Assembly (NCBI GenBank): GCA_026182355.1
Contig: JAPFBL010000577.1
Span: forward strand, 1 to 64,000
Source: Hermatobates lingyangjiaoensis
Lineage: Eukaryota; Arthropoda; Insecta; Hemiptera; Hermatobatidae
Reading direction: 5' to 3'
Length of the DNA: 64,000 bases
Both the position numbers and the translations under genes were made by a program. Shown here piece after piece: positions 36,501 to 51,100 of this stretch (position 1 is the stretch's first letter; every line of letters starts with the position of its first letter). Below the pieces are notes generated by a model. The model made no database searches and was not told the DNA's origin. It was given only the letters and a program-made list of their open reading frames with translations.

Positions 36501-38877
36501 GGATTCTACGTGGATGATATTTTATATAGTAAATATGTAAAAGCTACAGATATAAATCTGTAAAGGTTATTAGGTATATATATATACGTTTCACGGTGAA
36601 TTACAAACACGGAACTAAGGAACAAACATACTTACTGTCTCTAATTTTTGGTTGAACCGTCATCGGGAGAGTTGAGCCGGTTGGGTCTCCAACCGTCGCT
36701 TCACAAGTGCGCTTGGTATCCCTTTCTCAACTCTCCTGATGACGGTTCAACCGAAAATTAGAGACAGTAAGTGTGTTTGTTTCTTAGTTCTGTGTTTGTG
36801 ATTCACTGTGAAACGTTTGTTGTCCTTTTGGATCGTTTTCCTGTTTACAATATATATATGTACATAAAAGTCGGTAGTCAACAATTCATTCAGATTAAAA
36901 TATTGTAAAGTCAAATGACTTTAAAGAAAATCTGAAAATTCATAATCTATAACAAATTTCATTCGGTGCACTCAAAATTCAACTTTTCTCTCTGTTTCAT
37001 TAGAGCAGACGAAATTTTGAAAAAAACTGTAAACAATGTCACATTTCTTTACATTTTGACCTTAATTCTGTCAATGGTATAGGTGTCATATTAATAGTTT
37101 TATATTATTGTTGTGAACGTAAAAATTTGTTATTTCATTTGTTGATACCGTTTTCAATTGGTGAATTTGTTACTGTAAGAAAATTAGGAGTAATTGTTAA
37201 GAATATTCTCTCTGATTTCATGCGTATGATACAACATATTTATTAGTGTGGATTATATTTTGTTTTGTTTGATAGTGTTTCCAAGACATTTCTATTCACT
37301 TGAAATTTAGTGAAGTAATCTGTAGTACAAAAATAAAGAAAACAGGGTTTTTTAATATTTTAAACAAAAAATAGTGAAATTAATTAGTATTATTGCATAT
37401 TCACTGACACGAAGCCGGATTGGAGTATTTATGATAAACGTATAAATGGAATATGATTTTGTTTTTAAATGAAGGAGGTTGTTGCTTTGAAGAAACACCA
37501 ACAAGCTGTTTGCTTTGACGGGATGTTTTGCCTAGTGGGTGATCCTTTACCAGAGATGATTTGGTTTGTAGCGATGCCGAGGTAAGCGACTGCGGGGAAT
37601 GGTTGCTGGTGATGCCCCGGAAGCTGTGCAAGGATAACCTCCTCTACTATTGCCATCTGGCGTCGCTGCCCAATGGAGGAGCCATTACAGGCAAGCTACC
37701 TCTTACGCAGGTCATCCACAGGCTGGAAGCTGATTACATCGTCAGTATCACCACTAAATATCTGATTCCAGTAAAAAGTAATACTTCACTACAAGTAAAA
37801 TAGTTGGACACTTTAAGGTTTGTCTGGTCAAAAAACTTGGGATTATAAACGGTCAGAGAAACATTAAATATAAATACGTTATTGAGTATTTATTAACTTT
37901 CTTTTACTGGTTTTACATATCATGACAAACGAAAAACGGTCCAGCAGGACAGATAACACTTAAAATAAACTGTGACACATAGACTGCAACATAACAAAAA
38001 CTCACTTTTCAATATTACGACCGCCATTACGGTCGAAATATTGAAAAGTGAGTATTTGTTATGTTTCAGTCTATGTGTCACAGTTTATTTTAAGATATAT
38101 ATATATCTATATATATATTGTTAAAAAGATTTCACATAAACACGTGAAATAACAATCAATGATCAAACCACAATCATCAAGTAACGGTCTCTTCAAACTT
38201 GATACTTACGTTACGAGGGCAATAGCCTCTTCTAAGAGGGTTGACAGCTAGCGGATAGTTTTTTACTCTTTCTTACTGTACTCCTTTGGTTCCCCAAACA
38301 TCCCTTTCTGGACATTATGGTAGTCCTTTCCTGCGCCTTCACCCTTTTAAAATACCACTCTTCCCTCCCACTCTTCTCAACCCCTCACCAGATGTTTTCT
38401 GCATTTAGTGTTTCAGTTGGGTTTTTGACTCTGACGAAGACCGCTTGTTGTGGTTGAAAGATCTTAGTCTTGTTTTCTCATTTCTTATTGTTGTTTGATC
38501 ATATATATATATTGTATGTTTTGTTATTGAGGGCTAGGTCATACAAAAGAAAATAAACTCCTCCTAGGCCAACGTTTCGATGTATTTGTATATCTTCTTC
38601 AGGGCTAAAATTAGAGTAAGAACTATAATACATTTACCAAAACCATCTACAACTCACATAGAGAATAACACAAATTATTGAAACCAACAGATACATACAA
38701 AAGGTTATTTTATAATCAGAGTCGTTAAGTACACATCTATTTCAAAGTATCAAACAAAAGGAAATTAGTTTTACCTTGGAAAGTGTGCTAATGGTTATTT
38801 AACCATTAGTTAATGATGACCTAGCCCTCAATAACAAAACATACAATAGAATAGAAGAGACCAAGAACAATTTATTG

Positions 38878-38916
<39 letters not shown>

Positions 38917-39116
38917 ATTTCACATAAACACGTGAAATAACAATCAATGATCAAACTACGATAAAAAAATGGGAAAACAAGACTAAGATCTTTCAACCGT
39001 AACAAGCGGTCTTCGTCAGAGTCAAAAACCCAACTGTTGGGTTGGACGAATACCGCTTGTTACGGTTGAAAGATCTTAGTCTTGTTTTCCCATTTCTTAT
39101 TGTGGTTTGATCATTG

Positions 39117-39156
<40 letters not shown>

Positions 39157-42100
39157 GTTCAATGTAGATAAAGAAACAGAGAAATTAAAAGCACACACTT
39201 ACAGTCTCTAATTTTCGGTTGAACCGTCTTCAGGAGAGATAAGGGAGGGAAATTAAGGAGAGCGAAAATAATATTTAGTTAGTTATTAAATAGTGTTAGA
39301 TGTAAATAGTGTCAGAAGGTGTATTTATGTAAGGAAAAGTTTGGGCCAGTTGATGTTTTTATTCCCCGAGCCTGTAGGACATTAGAGAAACTCTCTAAAA
39401 ATGTAACCACAGATGAAATTAGCATAACATTTTTAGAAAAAAAAATATGTATAAGGTTTTGTGTTTACATTACTTAGAACTGACTCATTTCAAGTTATCT
39501 TTATTTTTTTATACATTAGAGAAACTGAATCCACCCTTAGAAAAAATTCTGTTTCTTTGTTTGCTCGCAAAATTTTGTCACAAGTAAACTCAGCCTCCAT
39601 AAGTCTTTCTCAGTAGATTTATGTATGTCTAACTTAAAACCTAAGATTTGAATATAAAGGAAATTGAACGTAGAAGTGAAGTTATGGACTTTTAAACTGT
39701 GTTTCGCTAGCTACATAGACAGTTTTATTTTAAAAATGTACAGGTGTATTTAGGTGCCTGATACTGTAGCAAGTAGGTATTGTTAGTTGTTTTTAATTTC
39801 GTTTCCGTTTATCATAATTTGTTCGCTTTATAAAAGTAAGTCCTACCTACCCAGGTACTAAACAAGAAGTGTGCTTAGAATAAAATCAAATTAGAGCTTA
39901 GTATCTAAAGCTGCAAAACGTAAAAGAAACTCCAGATCTAATGACAATTATGGATTCTACTAATAAATTTTCTAAAATTTCTGTATTCTAAATTATATTC
40001 TATAATTTCTAATAATATTTTGGAATATCATCTAAGAATTTTTGTAAAATATGCGTCAAAGACGGGCACATATAGTTTATTATAAACCATCACAGTAATG
40101 TCAATTATAAGAAAATATTAAAGATATTGAATTGAATATTATAATAACAAATAAAAGTAATTTAGTTTTACTGGCATTATTTAATTTGATGCTTATATAC
40201 TCCGTACTTATATTTTCTTTTTGATTTAAGCAAATACTAACAGATAGTATAAAATTGTAACAAATCTGGAGTGCCGTGCCCTACACCAGGCTTCACTATA
40301 AGTAAAAAAATACCAAACTGACTTACAACATAATGATGTTGTCTCCTCGAAAGCTTTCACATTCAATCATAAATCAAAATTTTTACATATCATTGAAAAA
40401 ATACCTGTTTGTTCTTTTAAAAATTTGAACTTTTCTTTCATTTATTCTTTTCTGATTAAATCATGAATATGTACTTTATGTCACCGTCTTAAAGTCCTAT
40501 CTCTTTATCCAATATAGTGGTTCCCAAAATCATTGCATCTTATTCTCTAAAATTCAATTTAGTTGATTATTATTACTATTTAATCATTTCAGTGAGAAAG
40601 AATTTCATTAATTAAGCAAAGAAATAAATTTGAAAAATTAAATGGCTTAATATATTTATATCTTGCATTTAAATTTATCTAAATTAAAAAAATAATAAGA
40701 ATAAGTTTATTGAATTAACACAGATATCATAGAAAAACGTCATAAAACAACTTTAGGAACCTCAAAACATGAAATTTCATCAAAATCTCGAGAGCTAAGT
40801 TTTTTATGATCACTAAATTTTACTTATAGTAAAGTAACAAGAGGCTGCAATTAAAAAACATTTTAATCTCACCTTGACTGCTTGTTTGGTGGATGCTAAA
40901 ACGAGAAGCTTTTGACGGCTTTTTAGCACTTTATACGTTGTTTATGTTGTTTCATCGCTAGAAGATGAAAATGTTAAAAAATACTTAACAGTCAATTTTT
41001 AGCTTATAAAATTTATAACTATAATTTTTATGGTTTTGTATTATTTTATAATATGCTTTCATTCTTTAAGCCTTACGATATGGAGTTGCTCAAATTAAAC
41101 AAAGTTTTTTCTTTTTTTTTTTGTTTTTAAATTGTTATTTTCAATTTAATGATGTGACTAATTGTTAATATTGATTTGTTAATAGTATATTACGAACAAT
41201 GGGTCTGAGTTTGTGCTGAGGACGAATAAAGATGCTCCGAACTACCAGCTGATAAAGATAGACTTGAGGAAGCCTGACTCGTGGACAACACTGGTGCCTC
41301 AGCATGAGTCAGACGTTCTGGACTGGGCTACTCCGGTGGCACAAGACAAACTGGTCCTGTGCTATCTGCACGATGTTAAGGTGAATTTCTTCTTTCATCA
41401 TGTTCGATTTGATTTTTTTTTTGTCTGTAGTCTTACCTGTTCAAACAAGAAACCATGTTTGAAGCAGTTAAACATGATTACAACATACCTCAGTATGTTG
41501 TAACAGTACTGAAATTCATCATGATTCATGTTCTTGACCCAAGATTCATGATTTCTTTTTTATTTTAGAGTTGAGGTCTTATGATTGAAACTAATTCTTT
41601 CGCCGACATTTCGTCATATATTTATGTCATCTTCAGGGCTATGACAGGTTTTTTTTACAATTAGCGCTATTACTACTACAATTCTGGTTATTGTTTACAA
41701 TTTAAATTTATAAATGAAGTGTAATAGAGAGTAGTGATTAAAACACTTTAACTTAATAAAACGGTCGATATCCTCAAACAACTTTTCGTCAGCAATTGAG
41801 AATTGAAAAACATATCAAAGAATTTATGGATAAACAAAACAAAGCCAAAAAGAGGAAAGAATAAGAGCAGGGTAACACTTTCAAAATCTTCTATAACAAC
41901 CAATATTCTGAAAGCTACAAACAGACAAGCGAGTTCTAAAGACCATAATAAAAAAACAATATTGATGGCAAAAAAAAAAAGAAGACAAAGTAAACATTAT
42001 TGTGTATTATAGCAGCAGAATAACGAGCCACCTCATTATAAGAAACAACCCAAGAAACCTAAGTCCCTTCAACAAACGAATCTGATATATGAGTTCACAT

Positions 42101-45100
42101 GCCCAAACAGAAACTGTGAGTTCCGCAATCCTTCATATATCGGATCGACCACAACAACCTTGTCAGGGTGTCCCACAATGCATATCTCTACAGGAGGGCC
42201 AAAGAACCACATGCAGAAAATACATAAATTCAAAATAAACCGTGAAACACTTGTCAAAACACAAAAATAATAGCAAGAGAAAACGATGAAAGAAGATTAC
42301 GAATAATAGAAGCATTGTATATCCTAGAGAAAGCCCCAGATATAAATAATCAAAGTTTGAATTTTAGCAGAGTTCTAAGGTTATTCGCCAACGCCAATAC
42401 TTAGTGCGAGGGACTGCAGGGAATGACCCGCTACATACCTGAAACGACCCCACCCTCTCCCATCAACCACCCAACAGATGTCTCAACCCCAACTAGAAAT
42501 GGTTAAGTTTTGTGGATTGACTCTTACACAATGTGACATAACATTGTAATATACTCTATACTTTAGTCGTAAGCTTAGCCTGATAATGGCCTAAGAGACC
42601 GAAACATGTCGTCGTTTTATTGAAAATAATATTTAGTTAGTTATTAAATAGTGTCAGAATGTGTATATATGAAAGGAAAAGTTTGGCAACTCAGAAGAGC
42701 CTGCAGGACATTAGAGAAACTCTCTAAAAAGGTAGCCAAGCATGAAATTGACATACAATTTTAAGTATATATATATATATATACACTTTAACACATAGAA
42801 AAGAACACAGAAAGACACTACAGAACTCACTTCGATATTTCGACATCCGTCGTCATCGGGAAGAAGTGCGAAGTACTCGCGTTGAGAAGCAAACTACTAC
42901 TCTAGAGTACTACTCTCGTAGTTTGCTTCTCAACGCGAGTACTTCGCACTTCTTCCCGATGACGACGGATGTCGAAATATCGAAGTGAGTTCTGTAGTGT
43001 CTTTCTGTGTTCTTTTCTATGTGTTAAAGTGTTTATTGTCCACACGGACCTTTCATTTTATATATATATATATATATACATATATATATGTATAATGATC
43101 AAACCACAATAAGAAATGGGAAAACAAGACTAAGATCTTTCAACCGTAACAAGCGGTCTTCGTCAGAGTCAAAATCCAACTGACCCAACTGGTTGGGTCA
43201 AGACTTATGAAAGTCTTGTTTTCCGATTTCATAATGTGGTTTGATTTTTATTTCACATGTTTATGTGAACTCTTTTTATACATGTATATATAACAGTTCA
43301 AAATTGAGGATAGGTAGCACACAAAGTAAAGAAACACACTTACAAAGTCAAAAGTGTATGTATATATTTATAATGATCAAACCACGATAAGAATATATAT
43401 ATATATTGAATTTCTGATTACAATTAATATTCATATTATTTTATTTTGTTATCATTTAAATCGTCATTGTCAGGCGGTCTGTCCAGCCATAGAACTGTTA
43501 TTGTTAAATGCAATCTTTGTACTTTTAACTACAACAGTGGCATAGTTGAAAAGAAAGAAGTTGTCCCTGCGTTTTATTTTTTCCATATGTTAATCTTGAT
43601 ACTCGTAATCATGATCGTAGGTTTCGTAAAATAGTTATTGCCTAAAGTAATTAATACTTTATTTCTCCTTTTTTAGAATGAGCTGCGTATTGTTCGACTA
43701 GATAATGGAGAGCTGATAAGAAATCTGCCAATACCTCTAGGAACTATTACTGGATATTCTGGAAAACGGAAATACACTGAGATATTTTATCAGTTTACCT
43801 CGTTTTTAAATCCAGGAATAATATATCGATGCGACCTCTCCAAAGATAATGAAGAACCAACGGTATTTAGCTATCATTTTTTTTTTAAAAAAAGAAAGTA
43901 ATTCTTGTTTTTGAAAATGTTTTTATTAATTTACAAAAATTGTTTTTTGTTGTTGCAGGTCTTTCGTGAAATTATATTACCAGGGTTCAACCCAAATGAT
44001 TTCGAACAAAGACAGATATTTTATGATAGTAAAGATGGTACAAAAGTACCGATGTTTATCATGAACAGAAAGGTACTGTTGATTTCAATAATAACTAACG
44101 TTTTAGTTAGTATCAGAGGTATAAAATGATTATTCATCGAACAAACTAACAAAAAAAAATAGAAAAATAATTGAAAATACTGATTGATAAATTAATAGAC
44201 TGGCTTAAGTATCCACTTTCAATATTCTTGATAATGGTCCGTTAACATGCTAAACATGTTTAATTGGGAAGACATTCACATGGAATTATGATTTTGTGTA
44301 TTTGAGAATACTGATTGACAAATTGATGTACACTCGACCCTCTATTTCCGTACTAACAGAGATCGAGACAAGTCCGGAAACAGAAAAGTCGGGAAATTGG
44401 TAACACTGGTAAGTGGTAGCCTAATGGTGGGTAGGGCAGGCTAAGTGCTTGACAGCATGCCAAGACGTACTATATAGATAATCTCACTAAAACTTTCTAG
44501 AAGGGCTAGGCTATCTCAAATTAATTTACTTTATCAGACAACAAATATAATTTAAATCAATACTATTATATATATATATATATATATATCAATGACCAAA
44601 CCACAATAAGAAATGGGAAAACAAGACTAAGATCTTTCAACCGTAACAAGCGGTCTTCGTCAGAGTCAAAAGCCCAACTGAACACTAGATGCAGAAAACA
44701 TCTGGTGAGGAGTTGAGAAGAGTGGGAGGGAAGAGTGGTATTTTAAAGGGTGAAAGCGCAGGAAAGGACTAATGTCCAGAAAGGGATGTTTGGGGAAACA
44801 AAGGAATTCCTTTCCTTTCCTGCGCTTTCACCCTTTAAAATACCATTCTTCCCTCCCACTCTTCTCAACTCCTCACCAGATGTTTTCTGCATCTAGTGTT
44901 CAGTTGGGTTTTTGACTCAGACGAAGACCGCTTGTTGAAAGATCTTAGTCTTGTTTTCCCATTTCTTATTGTGGTTTTGGTCATTGATTGTTGTTTCACG
45001 TGTTTATGTGAAATCTTTTTATTTATATATACACGTATATATATATACATATTTAACTTTATCATGAACAGAAAAAATGTAAAACTTGCTTAAGATAACG

Positions 45101-48100
45101 AAATTGGAGTATGCTAGGTTATTCGGTCTCACCCTGCCCTCATTGTGAATGACTTATATCCGGATGATAATTTATGAAATTTGAATGAAACAAAAGTTCG
45201 GAAACATGAAAGTACAATTTCTTGAAGTACGGAAACTCGAGGGTCGAGTGTACTAGTCTTAGTAACCACTTTCAATAGGCCTTTGCTAACGGTCCGTTGT
45301 GAAACAAGTTTAATGGGGAAGAAAGTTACGTGGAGTTATGATTTCATGGGTTAAATATATGAAGTGATCAGTAATCAATTTTATTATAAGTATGGCATTA
45401 ACAATAAATTTATTAATTTTTTTTCAGACTGATATATCTTAATTTTATTAAAATCTATAGAGTTTTTGTTTATAGTTTATTCATAAAATTGAATTTCTTG
45501 CAGTTTTAATTGTTGTTGAAATATGTGTTGTTTTTGCTTAGGGCATTAAGATGGATGGTAATAATATTTGTCTTCTGTACGGGTATGGAGGCTTTAACGT
45601 GTCGATCCAGCCAGTGTTCAGCGTCAGCAGGATAGTATGGATGAAGCACATTAGAGGAGTGTTCGCTGTGGCTAATATCAGAGGAGGTGGGGAGTTTGGC
45701 GAGAAGTGGCACGAAGGAGGACGTTTGCTGAACAAGCAGAACGTCTTTGATGACTTCATCGCTGCTGGCGAGTATCTGATAAGGACTGGTATCACTTGCC
45801 CGAACAAGTTAGCCATTCACGGCAGTTCTAATGGAGGCCTGCTAGCAGCGGCTACGCTCAACCAGAGACCTGACCTTTTCAAAGCAGGCATTGTGCAAGC
45901 AGGGTTCGTAAGCCGTAGGTTTAATATTTATAATCTAGCACTTCAGTATTGTTCAGTGAGAACAAGTTAGCCATTCACGGCAGTTCTAATGGAGCCCTTC
46001 TAGCAACGGCTACACTCAACCAGAGACCTGACCTTTTCAAAGCAGGTATTGTGCAAGCAGGGTTCGTAAGCCGTAGGTTTAATATTTATAATCTAGCACT
46101 TCAGTATTGTTCAGTGAGAACAAGTTAGCCATTCACGGCAGTTCTAATGGAGAACTGCCTTCTAGCAACGGCTACACTCAACCAGAGACCTGACCTTTTC
46201 AAAGCAGGTATTGTGCAAGCAGGGTTCGTAAGCCGTAGGTTTAATATTTATAATCTAGCACTTCAGTATTGTTCAGTGGCGCTTTTTTATCTGGTGGGAT
46301 GATTATTGCTTATTATAATTCAATTTTTTTTTATTTTTATCCTCTCAAAATGCCCTACCGCCACCACTCCCCTTGCTAGGCCACTGGTGTTGCGGTGAAA
46401 AAGAAAGCTCAAATTGACCTGATTGACACTTTGTTTTGAAAACTGACCTCAGATGTGATGAAGAACTAGGCTCAAATTGATCTGATTGACACTCTTGTTT
46501 TGAAAACTGACTCAGATTATAATTTAAGCTGTGACCTTTTTGTTTTTTTTTTTTGTAATTTCTACTGCATGTTCTAATGCACTGAACGCATCCGATAACT
46601 GTCTCCCTGTGGGTCACAACACAAGCAACCATGTTACTGCTGTTCTTGGTTCTTCTTTAAATACCATCTTAATCAAGGCATTGCAAATTTCGTTACTGCG
46701 ATGTACCCTGAAGAAATTTAAAAAAAAATAACTGAAAGAATACAAAATATATTATTCAAACTTTATTTTAACAAAAAAGCTATTCTAACTTGAGATTTTC
46801 GTACTTGACTGATTGCCCCAAAACAGTACAGACAATTCTCGGTATACGTTTTAGTTACATTCCGAACGGCCGAACATCAGTTGTTACTGTACGTTCTGGT
46901 AATGTATGCGCTTTCGTACTGTACTATACATACATTAATTCAATTGCCCTGTCTTATAAAATATCCCTCAATCCGGTATTATAAACATAATATTATTAAA
47001 TAATATAGGGTAAAAAGCTAATGAAATGGTCTCCACATATATAGTTGAGAATAGTCTGAACATGGTTTTATCTATCTTTCAAAAAACATCATACACCTTT
47101 CATGGGGTCAATTTCATTAAAAACTCCTTCCCCTTTTTAATAATAGTATTAAATAACTTTTCAATTTTTTGAAAGTCTGTTTAATTTTTAATCAGTCTGT
47201 TTAATAGTCATTTCATTTTTTTTTCTTCTTCTTCTCCTCCTTTTTTTCCCCTCTTATTTTCATTTAAGACAGATTCTAAAAAATTCCCCTGTCAGAAAAA
47301 TCTTCCATACCGTTGTAATAAATATTTTATAGTTTGTAGACATCTTCAAATCATACAAGATATATCTTCAATAGATTTTACTGATTATTGAAATATACAA
47401 ATATATTTATACACATTTTATAAATTCAGAAAAACAAGTTATCTTTTTTTACTTTACTATAAGTAAAGTATAGTGATCGTGAAAAAATTCGATCTCGAGA
47501 TTTTGACGGAATTACATGTTTTGAGGTCCCAGAAGTCGTTTTATGAGGTTTTTACGATGATGTCTGTGTGTGTGTGGGTGGGTGGGTGCGTGTGTTAGCA
47601 TTGCTTGTTACCACGCTACGGTCCAGAATCTTTGATGGATCAAGTTGATATTTTACACAAAAATGGGCCTCATAAAGACGAAGATCCCTATTGTTTGGGA
47701 AGAATTATGCATGATGGGAAAGTCACTTTTTTTGCCAAAAACCGTTTTTTTTAAAACATTTATTTCTCCTAAACTGATAACCCTAGAGTTTTGAAATTTT
47801 GACATTATCTTTGAGGTTACAAATGGAACAAACGAAAAATATATTCAGAATTTTAAAACAACAGGAAATATTTTTTTTTAATAAAATGTAAAAATTTTGA
47901 CTTACAATTCAATCTCAAACCTTGTGAGAGCGATACAAGCCATACTGTTTGACGGACAAGAATGAAACTATGCCTATAAATAGAACATTATTCAATGATC
48001 AAACCACAATAAGAAATGGGAAAACAAGACTAAGATCTTTCAACCGTAACAAGCGGTCTTCAGAAGACCGCTTGTTACGGTTGAAAGATCTTAGTCTTGT

Positions 48101-51100
48101 TTTCCCATTTCTTATTGTGGTTTGATCATTGATTGTTGTTTCACGTGTTTATGTGATATCTTTTTATAGAACATTATATGGAGAATGAGTTGAGATATTT
48201 TTTTCTAAAATTACATTCGCTAAAAAGGCGTTACAGTACGATTTGTGTTTTCAGAAAATGTTTTTTTGACGCTAAACGGCTCGTTAAAAAATAATGAAAA
48301 TTTGACCAAAAATGGAACAAAAAATTGGCAATTCATAAAAAAAAATCATGAAGTTTTAATTACGGGAAAGAACAATAACGATATAAAAACTCTTTGTTTA
48401 TCCTAGACTAAGAGATCACCTGCTATACTTGTCGAATTTTTTGTATTTTTTTACATTGTTTACATTGACTTAGAAATTTTTTGAGCGAATCCACTGAGAT
48501 AAAATTGATGTTTCGAATGAAAAAATGAAAATATATTATTGACTTATAAGAGATGTAAGAGGAATAATATTGTGCAGGTAAATGATAACACTCATTAAAA
48601 AAAATTCGTATATATGTTATTTGACAAAGGGGTAGGAAAATGATCTTATTAAATACTAAGAAGCCATAAAATTCCCAGTATAATAATTCTGTTAAAAACT
48701 AAAAATGTAAAAGATAATTCAAAATATAAATCTTTCGTTTAGAGATTAATAACTGTAATTATCGTACATCTTTAATTAACAAATCACCTTAAAACAACAT
48801 TTTCTTCGCTGTTTAAGATGTTTTTCAGAGATAAAAAAGGGTATTTTACTGTTTCAAATTTGAAAATTTTACATTAATATTCAATGTAGAAGGATGTCAA
48901 GTAAACGATGTAAGAAATCTACTGGCTATTTGAACAATAGCCATATTCTCTTGTAGGATAATATTTCGTTTCAAGAAATGTTCACATTGGTTTTTCAAAA
49001 ATGTTATTACTGCTGTAGTTACACTAATGAAATTATTTGCAAATAATAAGTTATTTGTGATGTACAAAAATAAGCTTATAAATTGATATGTCCTTCAATC
49101 ACTATCTGTACTACCTCACGAATGCAATGCTAATAATTATATCCCATTTAGATATTTATGTTATGCTTAAATGATACGTTATGTTTTATATACTCAAGAA
49201 ATTTGACATTGAGTTACTTATAGTAAAGTAGAGTGTAGGCCACTCCAGATTTTTTTAATTAAATGAATATTGTTTGATCGATTACATGGTAAAATGTAAA
49301 AAGATCGATTTTAATGAGTTTTATTATTAGTAATGTTTTAAATTGATTTTTATTTTTTTTATTTGTAATGAAACTTTTTGAACTCGTTTTTGTTTAATGA
49401 AATATTTTTTGTCCCAACGGCCACACTTATAAGTCTTTCACTTATGTATGTAATAATTGACAACACCGACGCTCCTATGAAGAAGAATGGTGGTTTCTTA
49501 ATCTATTGAAGAAAGTACTGAGGATGCTCCTATGAAGAAGAAGAATTATAGTTTCTTAATCTAAAAGTATATTTAATAAATACATGCATATTGTTAGTGC
49601 CACAGAGGTTAGTAAATAAGATATCATTATTATCCGTCATACCTTGTCTATTGCTGGTAAAGTCGCCCGACCGGTTTCTCAATGGCTGCATCATCAATGG
49701 GACTAACGTTACCTTCCAAAATCACGGATATTTTATTTTAATGGTGCCATTAAAATAAAATTAAATTAAATTTAATTAATTGCTATTTTAAATTAATGGT
49801 GCCAATATATGCCTAAATTTCCATTGGCACCATTGAGTTAAAATAGGTATTTATATCCGTGATTGTGGAAGGTAACGTTAGTCCCACTGATGATGCAGAC
49901 GTTGCGAAACCAGTCGGGCGACTTCACCAGCGATAGACGAGGTATGACCAATAATAATGATATCTTATATTTAATAACGTCTATGGTACTAGGGAACTCC
50001 TATGAAGAAGAAGAATGATGGTTTCTTAATCTAATAGTAAATCTAATAACCTCTATGGTACTAGGGAACTCCTATGAAGAAGAAGAATGATGGTTTCTTA
50101 ATCTAATAGCATATATAATAACCTCTATGTTGCTAGCGAACTCCTATGAAGAAGAAGAATGATGGTTTCTTACTCTAATAGTAAATCTAATAACCTCTAT
50201 GGTACTAGGGAACTCCTATGAAGAAGAAGAATGATGGTTTCTTAATCTAATAGTATGTCTAATAACCTCTGTGGTACTAGGGAACTCCTATGAAGAAGAA
50301 GAATGATGGTTTCTTAATCTAATAGCATATATAATAACCTCTATGTTGCTAGCGAACTCCTATGAAGAAGAAGAATGATGGTTTCTTAATCTAATAGTAA
50401 ATCTAATAACCTCTATGGTACTAGGGAACTCCTATGAAGAAGAAGAATGATGGTTTCTTAATCAATAGTATATCTAATAACCTCTATGGTACTAGGGAAC
50501 TCCTATGAAGAAGAAGAATGATGCTTTCTTAATCTAATAGTAAATCTAATAACCTCTGTGGTACTAGGGAACTCCTATGAAGAAGAAGAATGATGGTTTC
50601 TTAATCTAATAGCATATCTAATAACCTCTATGGTACTAGGGAACTCCTATGAAGAAGAAGAATGATGGTTTCTTAATCAATAGTATATCTAATAACCTCT
50701 ATGGTACTAGGGAACTCCTATGAAGAAGAAGAATGATGGTTTCTTAATCCAATAGTATGTCTAATAACCTCTGTGGTACTAGGGAACTCCTATGAAGAAG
50801 AAGAAGGATGGTTTCTTAATCTAATAGTATATCTAATAACCTCTATAGTACTAGGGAACTCCTATGAAGAAGAAGAATGATAGTTTCTTAACCTAATAGC
50901 ATATCTAATAACCTCTATGGTACTAGGGAACTCCTATGAAGAAGAAGAATGATGGTTTCTTAATCTAATAGCATATATAATAACCTCTATGTTGCTAGCG
51001 AACTCCTATGAAGAAGAAGAATGATGGTTTCTTAATCTAATAGTAAATCTAATAACCTCTGTGGTACTAGGGAACTCCTATGAAGAAGAAGAATGATGGT

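Larger units (their letters stand above)
44177..45370. repeat. Two-copy 145-bp tandem duplication, second copy interrupted
   Basis: First unit at about 44177-44318 (CTGATTGATAAATTAATAG, CCACTTTCAATATTC, GGTCCGTTAACATG, AATTATGATTTTGTG). The second unit starts at 44319 and, after GATGTA, is cut by a DNA transposon (44331-45250); it resumes at 45251 (CTAGTCTTAGTAACCACTTT, GGTCCGTTGTGAAAC, AGTTATGATTTCATG). Confidence 0.65.

Noticed and set aside
45960..46117. Copy 2 of the exon 11 fragment as a mutually exclusive exon
   Set aside because: The only nearby acceptor (TTCAG) would begin with TGA in the needed phase, and the catalytic motif is altered to SSNGAL.
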